Positions 7,762 to 17,293 are shown, counted from the first letter of the stretch. The stretch is DNA of 33,084 nt from Haemophilus sp. CCUG 60358 (GCF_001679485.1 NZ_LZOZ01000005.1:1-33084), one strand, 5' to 3'. The notes: a model not told the origin generated them from the sequence alone. Numbers and translations are program-made.

Positions 7762-8820
7762 TTATTCAGCAGGGTACCAATGCAAATGTTCAAAGGCTAT
7801 CTGACATGTTTCCCCTTCTTTCGGGCCTGAATCTCGTCGCCCAATTTGAACACGAATATCTTGATCTCCAACTTGGATATTATAATCCGTCACTTCACCA
7901 AGATAAGAGCGACGTTTTACGACACCAGGGATTCCACCTTGTTGAACAAATTCAATGTCAGATGGACGGCTTGCTAATATCGCTTTCCCTTGTGAAAGTA
8001 AGTCATTATTTGGCATTTCTGGAAGATTAAAAATACCATCAACTTTATCAATGTGAATACCTTGTGATGACAGGTTTACATTTAATTGATTTGATAACCC
8101 GATAAAATTGAAGACAAACTTGTTAGCTGGGTTGTTATAAATATTTAATGGGGTATCAATTTGTTGTACCGCTCCTTTCTTCATAACCATAATACGATCT
8201 GAAAGTGCCATCGCTTCAGATTGGTCATGAGTCACATAAATAATTGAGAACCCAAATTTTTTCTGTAATGCCTTAATTTCAAAACGCATTTCTTCGCGAA
8301 GATGGGGATCTAAGCTTGATAATGGTTCGTCTAGTAACATGACGTCTGGGTTAATTGCTAATGCCCTAGCAAGTGCCACACGTTGTTTTCCACCACCAGA
8401 TAAATCGTCAGGGCTTTTCTTGGCAACACTAAGTAAATTAGTGTGTCTTAACGCATCAGTTGTTCGTTTTTCAATTTCTTGGGCTGAAATATTTTTGAGT
8501 TTTAACGGAAAGGCAACGTTATCATATACCGTCATATGTGGCCATACTGCAAAGGCCTGAAAGACCATACCGAAATTGCGTTTCTCTGGCGGGAGATAGA
8601 AATTGTTTTTCTTCGATGACAGTAATTTATCACCGACTTTAATTTCCCCTCCGTCTAAGTCTTCAAAGCCAGCGATCATTCTTAGAGTTGTTGTTTTTCC
8701 ACAACCCGATGGCCCTAGCATAGAGAAACATTCGCCTTTTTCGATAGAAAGGTTAAGATCTTCAATGGCAATAACATCACCAAATTTTTTCATGACATGA
8801 TTTAATTGAATATAGCTCAT
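7762..8820 (-). CDS. ABC importer ATP-binding protein (second ATPase of the operon)
   Basis: A 352-residue ATPase of the Fe(III)/polyamine/organophosphate importer type. Walker A is GPSGCGKT (36-43), the Q-loop glutamine is 88, Walker B MLLDEP has catalytic Glu165, and the switch His198 is in VTHDQ. A C-terminal TOBE-like regulatory domain runs from about 235. The signature is LSGGG (140-144, LSGGGKQR) rather than LSGGQ. The protein is collinear with the other ATPase of the operon, with the same motif positions, so the two arose by duplication and may form a heterodimer. The ATG at 8820 is preceded by AGGAGT, 17 bases after the permease stop. It is the last gene of the operon, followed by a palindromic terminator. 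Confidence 0.88.
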   Translation of the reverse strand: MSYIQLNHVMKKFGDVIAIEDLNLSIEKGECFSMLGPSGCGKTTTLRMIAGFEDLDGGEIKVGDKLLSSKKNNFYLPPEKRNFGMVFQAFAVWPHMTVYDNVAFPLKLKNISAQEIEKRTTDALRHTNLLSVAKKSPDDLSGGGKQRVALARALAINPDVMLLDEPLSSLDPHLREEMRFEIKALQKKFGFSIIYVTHDQSEAMALSDRIMVMKKGAVQQIDTPLNIYNNPANKFVFNFIGLSNQLNVNLSSQGIHIDKVDGIFNLPEMPNNDLLSQGKAILASRPSDIEFVQQGGIPGVVKRRSYLGEVTDYNIQVGDQDIRVQIGRRDSGPKEGETCQIAFEHLHWYPAE

Positions 8821-8837
8821 CTTTTACTCCTAACCTT

Positions 8838-10532
8838 CTATTTTTGAGTTTTCTTTTCAGCATAACGTTTAATAACGGTTTGACCTAACACAATGATTAT
8901 TAGGGCGATACCCGCTAATGCCGCAGAATAAACCGTTTCACCATCTTCATTTAGGGTATAAATTGCTACCCCGATGGTTCGTGTAGAAGGACCATATAAC
9001 ATAACAGAAACGGTCAATTCACGTAGTGCTGGAAGGAAAATCAGGAAGAAGGCGGCAATCATCCCCGGTCTTACGAGTGGGATAACAATATCTTTTAAGG
9101 ATTGCCACATACTTGCTCCACATGCTCGAGAAGCTTCAACTAATGAATCATGAACTTGCTCAAGTGCTGCAGAGTTGGCTTTGAGTGAGAAAGCCATATA
9201 ACGTGCAATGTAAGCAATTAAAATAATCCAAACTGTATTGTAGAGATTGATACCAAATTTACCACTCCAGGCAAGGATCACCCCAAGAGCAATTACAGAG
9301 CCAGGTACGGAAAATGGCAACATCCCTAAGAACTCAAGAATGCCTTTTCCGCGAACACGCATTTTAACGATAACATAAGAAATCATTACCCCTGCAAACA
9401 TGGTAATCAGTGCTGCCGCGAGACCGAGAGTCACACTATTGCGAATTGCATCTTTTGTTAACTGCCATTCAAATAAGATGAATTTATAGTTATCTAATGT
9501 GAGATTTTCCCATGTAATTGGTAATCCATAGGTTTTTAATCCACCAACAAGGAAAATCGTGACTGTAGGCAATACGATAGTAAAGGCGATGTAGAGTAAG
9601 CAAATAACAAGCAACGGTTTTCTCAAACCACGAAGTTTTACTTCGATAGGTCTAAAGCTTTTACCTGCAATAATTTGGAATCGACCTTTATTTAAGATTT
9701 TGTTTTGTAACCAAATAATCAGTGCCGCAGTGAATACTAAAACAGTTGCAAGTACAGTACCGGTACGAATGGCTTCAAAACTACCCGCACTTTGGTGAAT
9801 ACGTTCATAAATGAGGGTTGGAATGTTAAAAATACCATTTTCTACGCCCAGTACGGCAACAGTACCAAAGTGAGCCATAGAATAGAGCATAATGAGTAAT
9901 GCACCAGAAAGAATACTAGGCATGACGAGTGGAATGGTAATTTTACGTGTAATGGTAAAGAGGCTTGCGCCTGAGATTCTCGCTGATTCTTCTAATGTAG
10001 GGTCCATGCGCTCTAATGCACCACAGACTTGGATAAAGACGAATGGGAAAAGATACATTGTTTCTACAGCCATAATACCAGCGTAGCTATAGATATTAAA
10101 AATAGGTCCATCAAATCCTAAATCCATGAAGAATTGGTTAATGTAGCCAGAACGTGGTGAAAGTAACATTTTCCAAGCTAAGGCTCCAATGAAAGAAGGA
10201 AGCATAAAAGGCACAAGGAACATCACTTTCATAAAACCTTTATAAGGTAGATCTGTTCGAGTCACTAACCAAGCAAAAAATGTACCAATAATCGTACTCA
10301 TCACAGTTACACCAGATGCGATGAAAAGTGAATTGAGTAATGCTTCATAGGTTTCTTCTTGTTTAAGAATATTCACCACATCGGTGATATTAAATTGTCC
10401 ATCAACCCAAAAAGAATTGAGGAAAATAAGTAAAACAGGAACCGCAACAACGATCACTAAGATACCGATAGATAAGGCTAGAATAACGTTAGCAATATTG
10501 AATGGATGATTATTTTGAATAGTTGTAGCCAT
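8838..10532 (-). CDS. ABC importer permease, two fused membrane domains
   Basis: A 564-residue FbpB/PhnU-type permease containing two MetI-like membrane domains in one chain, about 12 membrane segments in all. Both halves carry the EAA-type loop that contacts the ATPases: EESARISGASLFTITRK followed by IPLVMPSIL in the first half, and VEASRACGASMWQSLKD followed by IPLVRPGMI in the second. Because each half has its own EAA loop, two different ATPases could each dock on one half, which suits the two ATPase genes flanking it. Family members import Fe(III), 2-aminoethylphosphonate, hexose phosphates or thiamine, so the sequence alone does not fix the substrate. It starts 11 bases after the first ATPase, behind a GAGGGG ribosome site. 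Confidence 0.88.
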   Translation of the reverse strand: MATTIQNNHPFNIANVILALSIGILVIVVAVPVLLIFLNSFWVDGQFNITDVVNILKQEETYEALLNSLFIASGVTVMSTIIGTFFAWLVTRTDLPYKGFMKVMFLVPFMLPSFIGALAWKMLLSPRSGYINQFFMDLGFDGPIFNIYSYAGIMAVETMYLFPFVFIQVCGALERMDPTLEESARISGASLFTITRKITIPLVMPSILSGALLIMLYSMAHFGTVAVLGVENGIFNIPTLIYERIHQSAGSFEAIRTGTVLATVLVFTAALIIWLQNKILNKGRFQIIAGKSFRPIEVKLRGLRKPLLVICLLYIAFTIVLPTVTIFLVGGLKTYGLPITWENLTLDNYKFILFEWQLTKDAIRNSVTLGLAAALITMFAGVMISYVIVKMRVRGKGILEFLGMLPFSVPGSVIALGVILAWSGKFGINLYNTVWIILIAYIARYMAFSLKANSAALEQVHDSLVEASRACGASMWQSLKDIVIPLVRPGMIAAFFLIFLPALRELTVSVMLYGPSTRTIGVAIYTLNEDGETVYSAALAGIALIIIVLGQTVIKRYAEKKTQK

Positions 10533-10543
10533 AATAAACCCCT

Positions 10544-11614
10544 CTAGATTTCTTTAGCAGAATCAAACCAAAGCAAATCATGAAAACTGATAAAGCAATT
10601 TTCACCTTCATTGAACATTAAATTATTACGTAATGCTTTATTAGTTGGGATTTCTGTTCGTAGTGTTACACCATCAATCTCTACCATATAATCCATTACC
10701 GCGCCAAGAAAGCTGGCTCTTGATATTTTTCCTAGTAAACCCTCATTGTTTTTGCTTAGTATGATATCGGAAGGTCGACATCCTAATTTCCCTGAGTTAG
10801 GCGGCAAGTTTTTCCAATTTAAAATTTGATTGCCTTCTCCAATGTAATGATGATTATTTTGGTATCTCACAGGAATGAAATTTGCGAGCCCCATAAATTT
10901 AAACACCATCTCATTTTCTGAACGCTCATAAATGTCCCATGGTGTTCCAACTTGTTGGATATCGCCATGTTCATTCATAATGGCCAAACGATCAGATATT
11001 GCTAGGGCAATTTCTTGGTCATGTGTTACGTAAAGAATAGTAATACCGAGTTTTTTCTGTAATTCTTTAATTTCAAAACGCATTTCTTCTCGAAGATTGG
11101 CATCTAAATTATTGAGAGGCTCATCCAAGAGCATTAAAGATGGTTTAGCAACTAATGCCCTTGCGAGAGCAACGCGCTGTTGTTGCCCCCCTGACAATTG
11201 AGAAGGTAAACGTTCTTCTAAACCAGTTAAATTAACTAATTCGACCACTTCCATCACTTGTTTATGGAGAGCTTGTTTTTCAATATTCTTTAATTTAAGA
11301 GGGTAGGCGATATTGTCAAAGACAGTCATATGCGGCCAAACAGCATAATCTTGGAAGACCACACCAAGACCGCGTTGATCTGGCGGAATATCCGTGTTTG
11401 TAGCGGGATCGGCAACAACCACATCATCAATTAAAATACGGCCACTATCTGGTACATCAAATCCTGCAAGCAGGCGTAATAAGACAGTTTTCCCACAGCC
11501 GGATGGGCCAAGAAGCGTAAAACATTCTCCATCTTGTACAACTAAGGACAGATTTTTTAACACTTCATTTGAACCGAATTTTTTGGATACATTTTCAAAT
11601 GTAATTGTTGCCAT
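10544..11614 (-). CDS. ABC importer ATP-binding protein (first ATPase of the operon)
   Basis: A 356-residue ATPase with all canonical motifs: Walker A GPSGCGKT (36-43), Q-loop Gln88, signature LSGGQ (140-144), Walker B MLLDEP with Glu165, and switch His198 in VTHDQ. A TOBE-like C-terminal domain follows. The ATG at 11614 was chosen because AAGGAG lies 8 bases before it; a GTG two codons upstream has too little spacing. It is translated 19 bases after the binding-protein stop. It is a paralogue of the last ATPase of the operon, differing in the signature motif (LSGGQ here, LSGGG there). Confidence 0.88.
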   Translation of the reverse strand: MATITFENVSKKFGSNEVLKNLSLVVQDGECFTLLGPSGCGKTVLLRLLAGFDVPDSGRILIDDVVVADPATNTDIPPDQRGLGVVFQDYAVWPHMTVFDNIAYPLKLKNIEKQALHKQVMEVVELVNLTGLEERLPSQLSGGQQQRVALARALVAKPSLMLLDEPLNNLDANLREEMRFEIKELQKKLGITILYVTHDQEIALAISDRLAIMNEHGDIQQVGTPWDIYERSENEMVFKFMGLANFIPVRYQNNHHYIGEGNQILNWKNLPPNSGKLGCRPSDIILSKNNEGLLGKISRASFLGAVMDYMVEIDGVTLRTEIPTNKALRNNLMFNEGENCFISFHDLLWFDSAKEI

Positions 11615-11633
11615 AATCACGACTCCTTACTGA

Positions 11634-12629
11634 TTAACGACCTTGAAGAATTTGAGTGAAATGTTTAATTGTTTCTTCTTTTTCTGACATTAATTTTTCA
11701 TAGTCAATAGGAATCGCTCTTGATACGGCATCTTCTAGAGATGGCATGCCAAATTTAGCATCAAGTTCAATACCTTTTCTAACTGGTAATGTTCCTTCAT
11801 TTGCAATGATTTTTTGCCCATCTTCAGAAAGTAAGAAGTCAATAAATTTTTGTGAAGCAGTAAGGTGTTCAGTGCCTTTTAAGATTGCTGCTGGGCTAGG
11901 GATGACGAGCGTTTCTTTTGGATAAACCAATTTTAATTGCGCGCCTTTTTTGATTTTATCGTTGGTAATATAGTCAACAGCGAGAGAGGCTAATAAATCA
12001 CCAGATGCGGTATCATCGATAACTTGTCCTGCACCTTTACCCACTTTAGCTTTATTTGCTTTTAATTTTTCAAAGAATTCCCAACCAAATTTATCTTTTA
12101 ATAAAGATACACTCATATATGACGTACCCGATAATGCAGGGTTTGCAATACCAAATGCACCTTTATATTCAGGTTTTAAGATATCAGCCCATTCAGCAGG
12201 CGGGTTATCTTTAACGAAGCGGGTATTGTAGGCGATTGCTAGCGTACCGAGGCGGATTGGGGTAAAAGAACCATCAAAGTTAGGGATTGGGTTAACAATA
12301 TTAGCCGTTTCAGGAGAAACATAAGCTTCAAGCATGCCGTTTTTTTTCATTTGGAAGAAGTCAGGTACTTCACTTGTCCAAATCACATCGGCCATAATTT
12401 TCCCGGATTCTTTTTCCGTTGCAATTTTAGCCATTAATTTTCCGGCGCCAGCAGACTGATAATCCATTTCAACATCTGGATGTTTTTCAGTAAATTTTGC
12501 TTTTAATGCACCAATTAATGATTCTTTCATTGATGTGTACACAATTAATTTTTCTTGTGCCGCAGCCATATTACTAAATGACATACCTAGTCCAATGGCA
12601 ATCAATGTTAAAGACATTTTTTTATTCAT
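11634..12629 (-). CDS. Periplasmic substrate-binding protein of the ABC importer
   Basis: A 331-residue secreted protein. The signal peptide is MNKKMSLTLIAIGLGMSFS... with likely cleavage at AAA/QE (about 24). The mature part is a type II periplasmic binding protein of the Fe(III)/organophosphate group (starts KLIVYTSMKESL; SGTSYMSVSLLKDKFGWEFF in the hinge/ligand region). The paired tyrosines of classical FbpA/HitA iron-binding proteins are not evident, and the SGTSY loop fits an anionic ligand, so a sugar-phosphate or phosphonate substrate (compare AfuA) is as likely as iron. The CRP-type site upstream favours a carbon-source role. It is the first gene of the four-gene operon. Confidence 0.85.
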   Translation of the reverse strand: MNKKMSLTLIAIGLGMSFSNMAAAQEKLIVYTSMKESLIGALKAKFTEKHPDVEMDYQSAGAGKLMAKIATEKESGKIMADVIWTSEVPDFFQMKKNGMLEAYVSPETANIVNPIPNFDGSFTPIRLGTLAIAYNTRFVKDNPPAEWADILKPEYKGAFGIANPALSGTSYMSVSLLKDKFGWEFFEKLKANKAKVGKGAGQVIDDTASGDLLASLAVDYITNDKIKKGAQLKLVYPKETLVIPSPAAILKGTEHLTASQKFIDFLLSEDGQKIIANEGTLPVRKGIELDAKFGMPSLEDAVSRAIPIDYEKLMSEKEETIKHFTQILQGR

Positions 12630-12688
12630 AATGAAACCTCACTGAGATAGGGATAAAATCAGTAAATGAGATCAAACTACGATCGACA

Positions 12689-12694
12689 TTTATA
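12689..12694 (-). promoter_or_regulatory. Candidate -10 element of the ABC importer operon
   Basis: On the minus strand this reads TATAAA, without a good -35 hexamer. With a start point near 12682, the CRP-type site at 12768-12783 would be centred about -93, which lies on the same helical face as class I CRP sites. Confidence 0.35.
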
Positions 12695-12767
12695 CCAAAA
12701 CATCTAATCTACAAAATACGCTTAAATATTTGAATATAAAAGTCTAAATTTAAATAATTTTCAGATT

Positions 12768-12783
12768 TGTGATAGAGATCACT
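12768..12783 (-). promoter_or_regulatory. CRP-binding site upstream of the ABC importer operon
   Basis: The plus-strand sequence TGTGATAGAGATCACT matches the symmetric CRP consensus TGTGAT-N4-ATCACA at 11 of 12 defined bases. It lies between the stop of the DUF484 gene and the start of the binding-protein gene, and so most plausibly controls the importer. Confidence 0.65.
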
Positions 12784-12792
12784 TAATAACGT

Positions 12793-13458
12793 TTAAAGCC
12801 ATCTTCCCAAATGCAATTCCACAATATCGACTAAATGTCGAAGGAATGTGGTGTCTTGGTCGTTGTGGAAACGGTCTGTGTCTCGAGATTTGAAGAGTAA
12901 AAGTGCGGTTGGTTTTTGTGGTGTTCCGCCTAAGCGGCAAATTGCCACAGAGCCGATAGGGAGCTCTTCTGGAAGGAACATGAGGGCTTTTTCTTTATTG
13001 GATAGATCGCCTAAATAGAATTGGCGTAAGCCCATGCGCTCTAGGCGAATGAGTTCAAAGGCTTTTCGGTCTAACCAATGTTGTTCAGGAATAGAATTAT
13101 TTTTTTGCCAGCTGTCAGAGAAAAGTAAGATTTTAGCACCTTCTAGCTCATAGCCTTTTGCCCAGTCATCAAGCTTTTCATTGATGGCAATAAAGTCGTT
13201 TGTTTGAAACAGCTTCTTCTGCAAAGGCAAGAGAGCAAAGAAGATATCTGCTTCTTGATGAGCAAGTTGATGAAATTTTTCGAGGAGTTGAGTAAGCGTT
13301 TTGATTTGTTCTCGTTGCTGAGCAAGCTGTGCTTCGACTAACGAAATCGTCCCTTCTTCATGGCTATGCGGAATACTAAGCTGTTGAAGTAGTTCAGGGC
13401 GATGGGTAAAAAAATCAGGGTGATTTTTTAGGTAGTCAGCAATATCTTGTTCAGTCAT
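12793..13458 (-). CDS. DUF484 family protein (YigA-like)
   Basis: A 221-residue cytoplasmic protein of the DUF484 family, which has a GAF-like fold; the E. coli member YigA lies in the dapF-xerC operon and has no established function. The start LxxHPDFFTHRPELL-type helix (about 8-24) is the family hallmark, a coiled-coil segment (about 35-65, EAQLAQQREQIKTLTQLL) follows, and the rest is the GAF-like domain ending VDIVELHLGRWL. The ATG at 13458 is chosen because AAGGAG lies 6 bases upstream; the frame extends to a GTG nine codons earlier, but that GTG is inside the uptake sequence of the preceding hairpin. Here the gene follows purA rather than dapF. Confidence 0.8.
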   Translation of the reverse strand: MTEQDIADYLKNHPDFFTHRPELLQQLSIPHSHEEGTISLVEAQLAQQREQIKTLTQLLEKFHQLAHQEADIFFALLPLQKKLFQTNDFIAINEKLDDWAKGYELEGAKILLFSDSWQKNNSIPEQHWLDRKAFELIRLERMGLRQFYLGDLSNKEKALMFLPEELPIGSVAICRLGGTPQKPTALLLFKSRDTDRFHNDQDTTFLRHLVDIVELHLGRWL

Positions 13459-13477
13459 CAAAAACTCCTTAAAAAAT

Positions 13478-13507
13478 AACCGCACTTGGCTATGCCAAAG
13501 TGCGGTT
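13478..13507 (-). terminator. Uptake-sequence-pair terminator between purA and the DUF484 gene
   Basis: AACCGCACTT (13478-13487) pairs with AAGTGCGGTT (13498-13507). The stem is extended by GGC/GCC with one bulged A and a 3-base loop. A T-rich run follows on the minus strand, and within a few bases of it comes the ribosome site of the DUF484 gene. Confidence 0.85.
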
Positions 13508-13522
13508 TATTTTTATGCTGTT

Positions 13523-14848
<1,326 letters not shown>

Positions 14849-14857
14849 TTATAAATC

Positions 14858-14873
14858 AGACAAACGATTACTT
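14858..14873 (-). promoter_or_regulatory. Putative PurR operator over the purA promoter
   Basis: The plus-strand AGACAAACGATTACTT matches the PurR operator consensus ACGCAAACGTTTGCGT at about 11 of 16 bases, including the central CAAACG. It overlaps the predicted -10 and start point, a suitable place for repression by purines. Confidence 0.4.
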
Positions 14874-14898
14874 TACTCTTTTTTTGTCTTAATCTCAA
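14870..14898 (-). promoter_or_regulatory. Predicted promoter of purA
   Basis: On the minus strand, TTGAGA (14893-14898) and TAAAGT (14870-14875) are 17 bases apart, matching 5 and 4 of 6 consensus bases. Transcription would start near 14863. Confidence 0.5.
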
Positions 14899-14912
14899 AT
14901 TCAAAACGTAAA

Positions 14913-14940
14913 AAAGTGCGGTTATTTTTAACCGCACTTT
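14913..14940 (-). terminator. Uptake-sequence-pair terminator after lysC
   Basis: AAAGTGCGGTT (14913-14923) and AACCGCACTTT (14930-14940) form an 11-base-pair stem with a 6-base loop. A T run follows on the minus strand, 12 bases past the lysC stop. Confidence 0.9.
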
Positions 14941-14951
14941 CTCTAAATTTA

Positions 14952-16304
14952 TTATTCAAACAACGATTTATGTAATGAACGTACTACATCATCAGCTTTG
15001 TCACTATGCGCTAGCATACAAATGTTATTCGTGCTTGCACCATAGCTAATCATGCGAATATTATAACCTTCGAGCGTATCGAAAATACGTTTTGCTACAC
15101 CTGAAGCAAGGTGTAAGTCATTTCCAATTAATGCGACAAGTGATAAGCCTGTATCGACTTTCACAGTACAATATTGACTTAATTCTTCTAATAATTCTGG
15201 TGAAAGTAATTCAACACCAGATGAAGCAGAACCTGTTTTATCTAACGTTAATGCAATACTCACTTCTGAAGTCGTAATCGTGTCCACCGAAATTTTATAT
15301 TTGGCTAAGATATTGAATACATTCGCAAGGAATCCTTGGGCATGTAACATGCTTAAGCTTGAAAGCGTTAATAGTGTTTGATCGCGACGAACTGCAATAG
15401 CACGGAATGTTGGACGAGGTTGTGGATCGCGTGTTACCCAAGTACCGCCAGCATCTGGCGCTTTACTTGAACCTACATAAACGGGAATATTACTGCGTAC
15501 AGCTGGAAGTAATGTTGCAGGGTGTAATACTTTAGCGCCGAAGGTTGCCATTTCAGCAGCTTCAGCAAAACTCATGGTATCAATACGTTTTGCTTCAGGG
15601 ACGACACGCGGGTCTGTGGTGTAAATTCCCGCTACATCCGTCCAAATTAACACATCTTTTGCGTTTAATACTTCCGCTAAAAGTGCTGCAGAGTAGTCAC
15701 TACCACCACGACCTAAAGTAGTCGTTTTACTGCCTGGTTCACGACCGATAAAACCTTGGGTGATCACTAATTCACCTCGGTCGATTAATGGTTTTAATAA
15801 ATTATCGCAATTTGCTTGGGTTTGAGCGTCATCTGGTGCCGCTTTACCAAAGTTATCATTGGTTGCGACTAAAGTTCGCACATCGACCCAAGTAGCTGAG
15901 GTTTGTAATTCTCTTAATACTTCAATGAAAATTTGTGTCGACATCATTTCACCTTGACTGATGATTTCATCAGTTAAAGCTTTTGATGTCGCAAGGCTTG
16001 CCGCTTCAGAAAGTGCGGTAATATTTTCTAAGTATTTTTCGATGACAGGGCGTACACGGCTATCATCTTGTAATTCATTTAAAATATTTTCTTGAATTTG
16101 ACGGACTTCACCAATTAATTTTGCACGTTCTTCTGTTTCTACGCCATTGGCTAGGGCAACTAATAAGTTTGTTACACCGGCTGATGCGGAAAGTACCACA
16201 ACGCGAGTATTAGGATCTGCAATGATGATTTTGGCACAAGCCTGCATAGCCGAATAGTTTGCAACGGATGTACCACCAAATTTTGCTACCGATAAATGAG
16301 ACAT
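14952..16304 (-). CDS. lysC: Lysine-sensitive aspartokinase III
   Basis: LysC phosphorylates aspartate, the entry step to lysine, threonine and methionine. The 450 residues match E. coli LysC (449). The N-terminal kinase motif VAKFGGTSVANYSAM (about 6-20), the ATP-binding GRGGSDYSAALLAE, and LIWTDVAGIYTTDPR identify a monofunctional aspartokinase. The last 150 residues are the two ACT domains that bind lysine, with VSVDTITTSEVSIALTLD and LVALIGNDL. GAGGAT precedes the ATG at 16304. The 167-base upstream region does not show the conserved boxes of a lysine riboswitch, unlike E. coli lysC. One uptake sequence lies inside the gene (16011). Confidence 0.95.
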   Translation of the reverse strand: MSHLSVAKFGGTSVANYSAMQACAKIIIADPNTRVVVLSASAGVTNLLVALANGVETEERAKLIGEVRQIQENILNELQDDSRVRPVIEKYLENITALSEAASLATSKALTDEIISQGEMMSTQIFIEVLRELQTSATWVDVRTLVATNDNFGKAAPDDAQTQANCDNLLKPLIDRGELVITQGFIGREPGSKTTTLGRGGSDYSAALLAEVLNAKDVLIWTDVAGIYTTDPRVVPEAKRIDTMSFAEAAEMATFGAKVLHPATLLPAVRSNIPVYVGSSKAPDAGGTWVTRDPQPRPTFRAIAVRRDQTLLTLSSLSMLHAQGFLANVFNILAKYKISVDTITTSEVSIALTLDKTGSASSGVELLSPELLEELSQYCTVKVDTGLSLVALIGNDLHLASGVAKRIFDTLEGYNIRMISYGASTNNICMLAHSDKADDVVRSLHKSLFE

Positions 16305-16358
16305 AAGATAATCCTCTAAAAATGAAAAGTAAGATGCTGTGTTTTGTGATGGGTATTA

Positions 16359-16387
16359 GAAATAGCGATTTCATCAAAAATTGTCAA
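16359..16387 (-). promoter_or_regulatory. Predicted promoter of lysC
   Basis: On the minus strand a perfect TTGACA (16382-16387) is followed after 17 bases by TATTTC (16359-16364), a weak -10. The leader would be about 50 bases, too short to hold a full lysine riboswitch. Confidence 0.45.
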
Positions 16388-16471
16388 ATAAATACTCCAA
16401 AAAAATAGAGTAAAAAACCAATTATTTAGATATTTTTTGATTTAACAGGGTAAAAATTAAAGAATCATTAA

Positions 16472-17170
16472 CTATTCGGTAGGAATTGGCAGAGGTTCTG
16501 GTGCACCGAGGAAATAAGGTTTTACACCGATGATTAAGTCTAACACGGCTTTTACGCGAGCAAACATTTCGCGAACACGTGTCCCGAAATACACGTCAGG
16601 TTGTTTCGCAGTAAAGCAAATTGCATCAATATCATAGTGTTTAGCAATCAGCAGTGCGCGTTCGCAATGGAATTTTTGGCTGATAATAGTAAAAGAGGGC
16701 ACTTGGAAAACTTTACTTGCTCGCACAACAGAGTCTAAGGTACGGAATCCTGCAAAATCTTTAAACATCACACTTTCAGATACACCCATTTTACGTAGAT
16801 CCAAAAACATGGTACGTGGTTCGTTATATTGAAGCGTGCGATTATCGCCACTTAGTAGTAAATAATCGACTTTATCTTGTTCGACCAAGAGTTTTGATGC
16901 TTCTAAGCGGTAATCATAATATTTATTGGTTTTGCCTTTAGCCACATATTTGGATGTGCCGAGTACCAATGCATAATGGCGATGCGGGAGCGTTTCGAGA
17001 TCTTCATACACGCGGTCTTGTACATAAAAGCTCACGGCACGATCAATGGTGAAGCAACCAATCAAAACAAGCAAAAAGAGCCCTAGGGCGTAACCGAGGA
17101 GTTTTTTTAGCGGAAGGCGCAAGAGCCAGGAAAGTGCGGTCATTTTTGACAGCGTTTTGGATAGTTGCAT
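16472..17170 (-). CDS. sanA: SanA-type DUF218 inner-membrane-anchored protein
   Basis: SanA helps keep the envelope impermeable: E. coli mutants are vancomycin-sensitive at high temperature. The 232-residue protein has a basic N-terminus, one membrane anchor (about 26-44, LGYALGLFLLVLIGCF) and a periplasmic DUF218 domain with YALVLGTSKY, LLLSGDNRTLQYNEPRTM, AGFRTLDSVVRASKVF and SQKFHCERALLIA, all close to E. coli SanA. The start is uncertain: the ATG at 17170 is used, an upstream TTG at 17194 and an internal ATG at 17143 are alternatives, and none has a clear ribosome site. It is divergent from metX and could be affected by MetJ bound between them. Confidence 0.88.
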   Translation of the reverse strand: MQLSKTLSKMTALSWLLRLPLKKLLGYALGLFLLVLIGCFTIDRAVSFYVQDRVYEDLETLPHRHYALVLGTSKYVAKGKTNKYYDYRLEASKLLVEQDKVDYLLLSGDNRTLQYNEPRTMFLDLRKMGVSESVMFKDFAGFRTLDSVVRASKVFQVPSFTIISQKFHCERALLIAKHYDIDAICFTAKQPDVYFGTRVREMFARVKAVLDLIIGVKPYFLGAPEPLPIPTE

Positions 17171-17241
17171 TTTGCTAACATACTGAAAAAGCAATGTAAG
17201 TTCAAGTGTAATTTGTTTACTGAATTGATAAGAAAATATTT

Positions 17242-17257
17242 AGACGTCTAAACGTCT
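17242..17257 (+). promoter_or_regulatory. Tandem MetJ operator (met boxes) upstream of metX
   Basis: Two adjacent 8-base met boxes are present: AGACGTCT (8 of 8 against consensus) and AAACGTCT (7 of 8). They lie 8 bases before the -35 of metX. Two adjacent boxes are the minimal MetJ/S-adenosylmethionine operator. Confidence 0.88.
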
Positions 17258-17265
17258 AAAATTTC

Positions 17266-17293
17266 TTGACAAAAAAAATGAGCTGTTGATAAT
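17266..17293 (+). promoter_or_regulatory. Predicted promoter of metX
   Basis: A perfect TTGACA (17266-17271) and GATAAT (17288-17293, 5 of 6) are 16 bases apart. Strong basal elements with MetJ boxes directly upstream fit a repressed biosynthetic gene. Confidence 0.75.

Noticed and set aside
6437..12900. Shortage of uptake sequences over the yedE and ABC operon region as a sign of foreign DNA
   Set aside because: Another stretch of similar length (about 20006-25475, sppA end to sapB) also lacks exact copies, and a paired copy does occur at 7728-7753, so the gap is not distinctive.
13459..13485. Upstream GTG start for the DUF484 gene
   Set aside because: The GTG is part of the uptake sequence in the terminator stem; the ATG at 13458 has AAGGAG at correct spacing.
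16305..16471. Lysine riboswitch upstream of lysC
   Set aside because: The region has a -35/-10 pair close to the gene and none of the conserved lysine-riboswitch boxes; the leader would be only about 50 bases.
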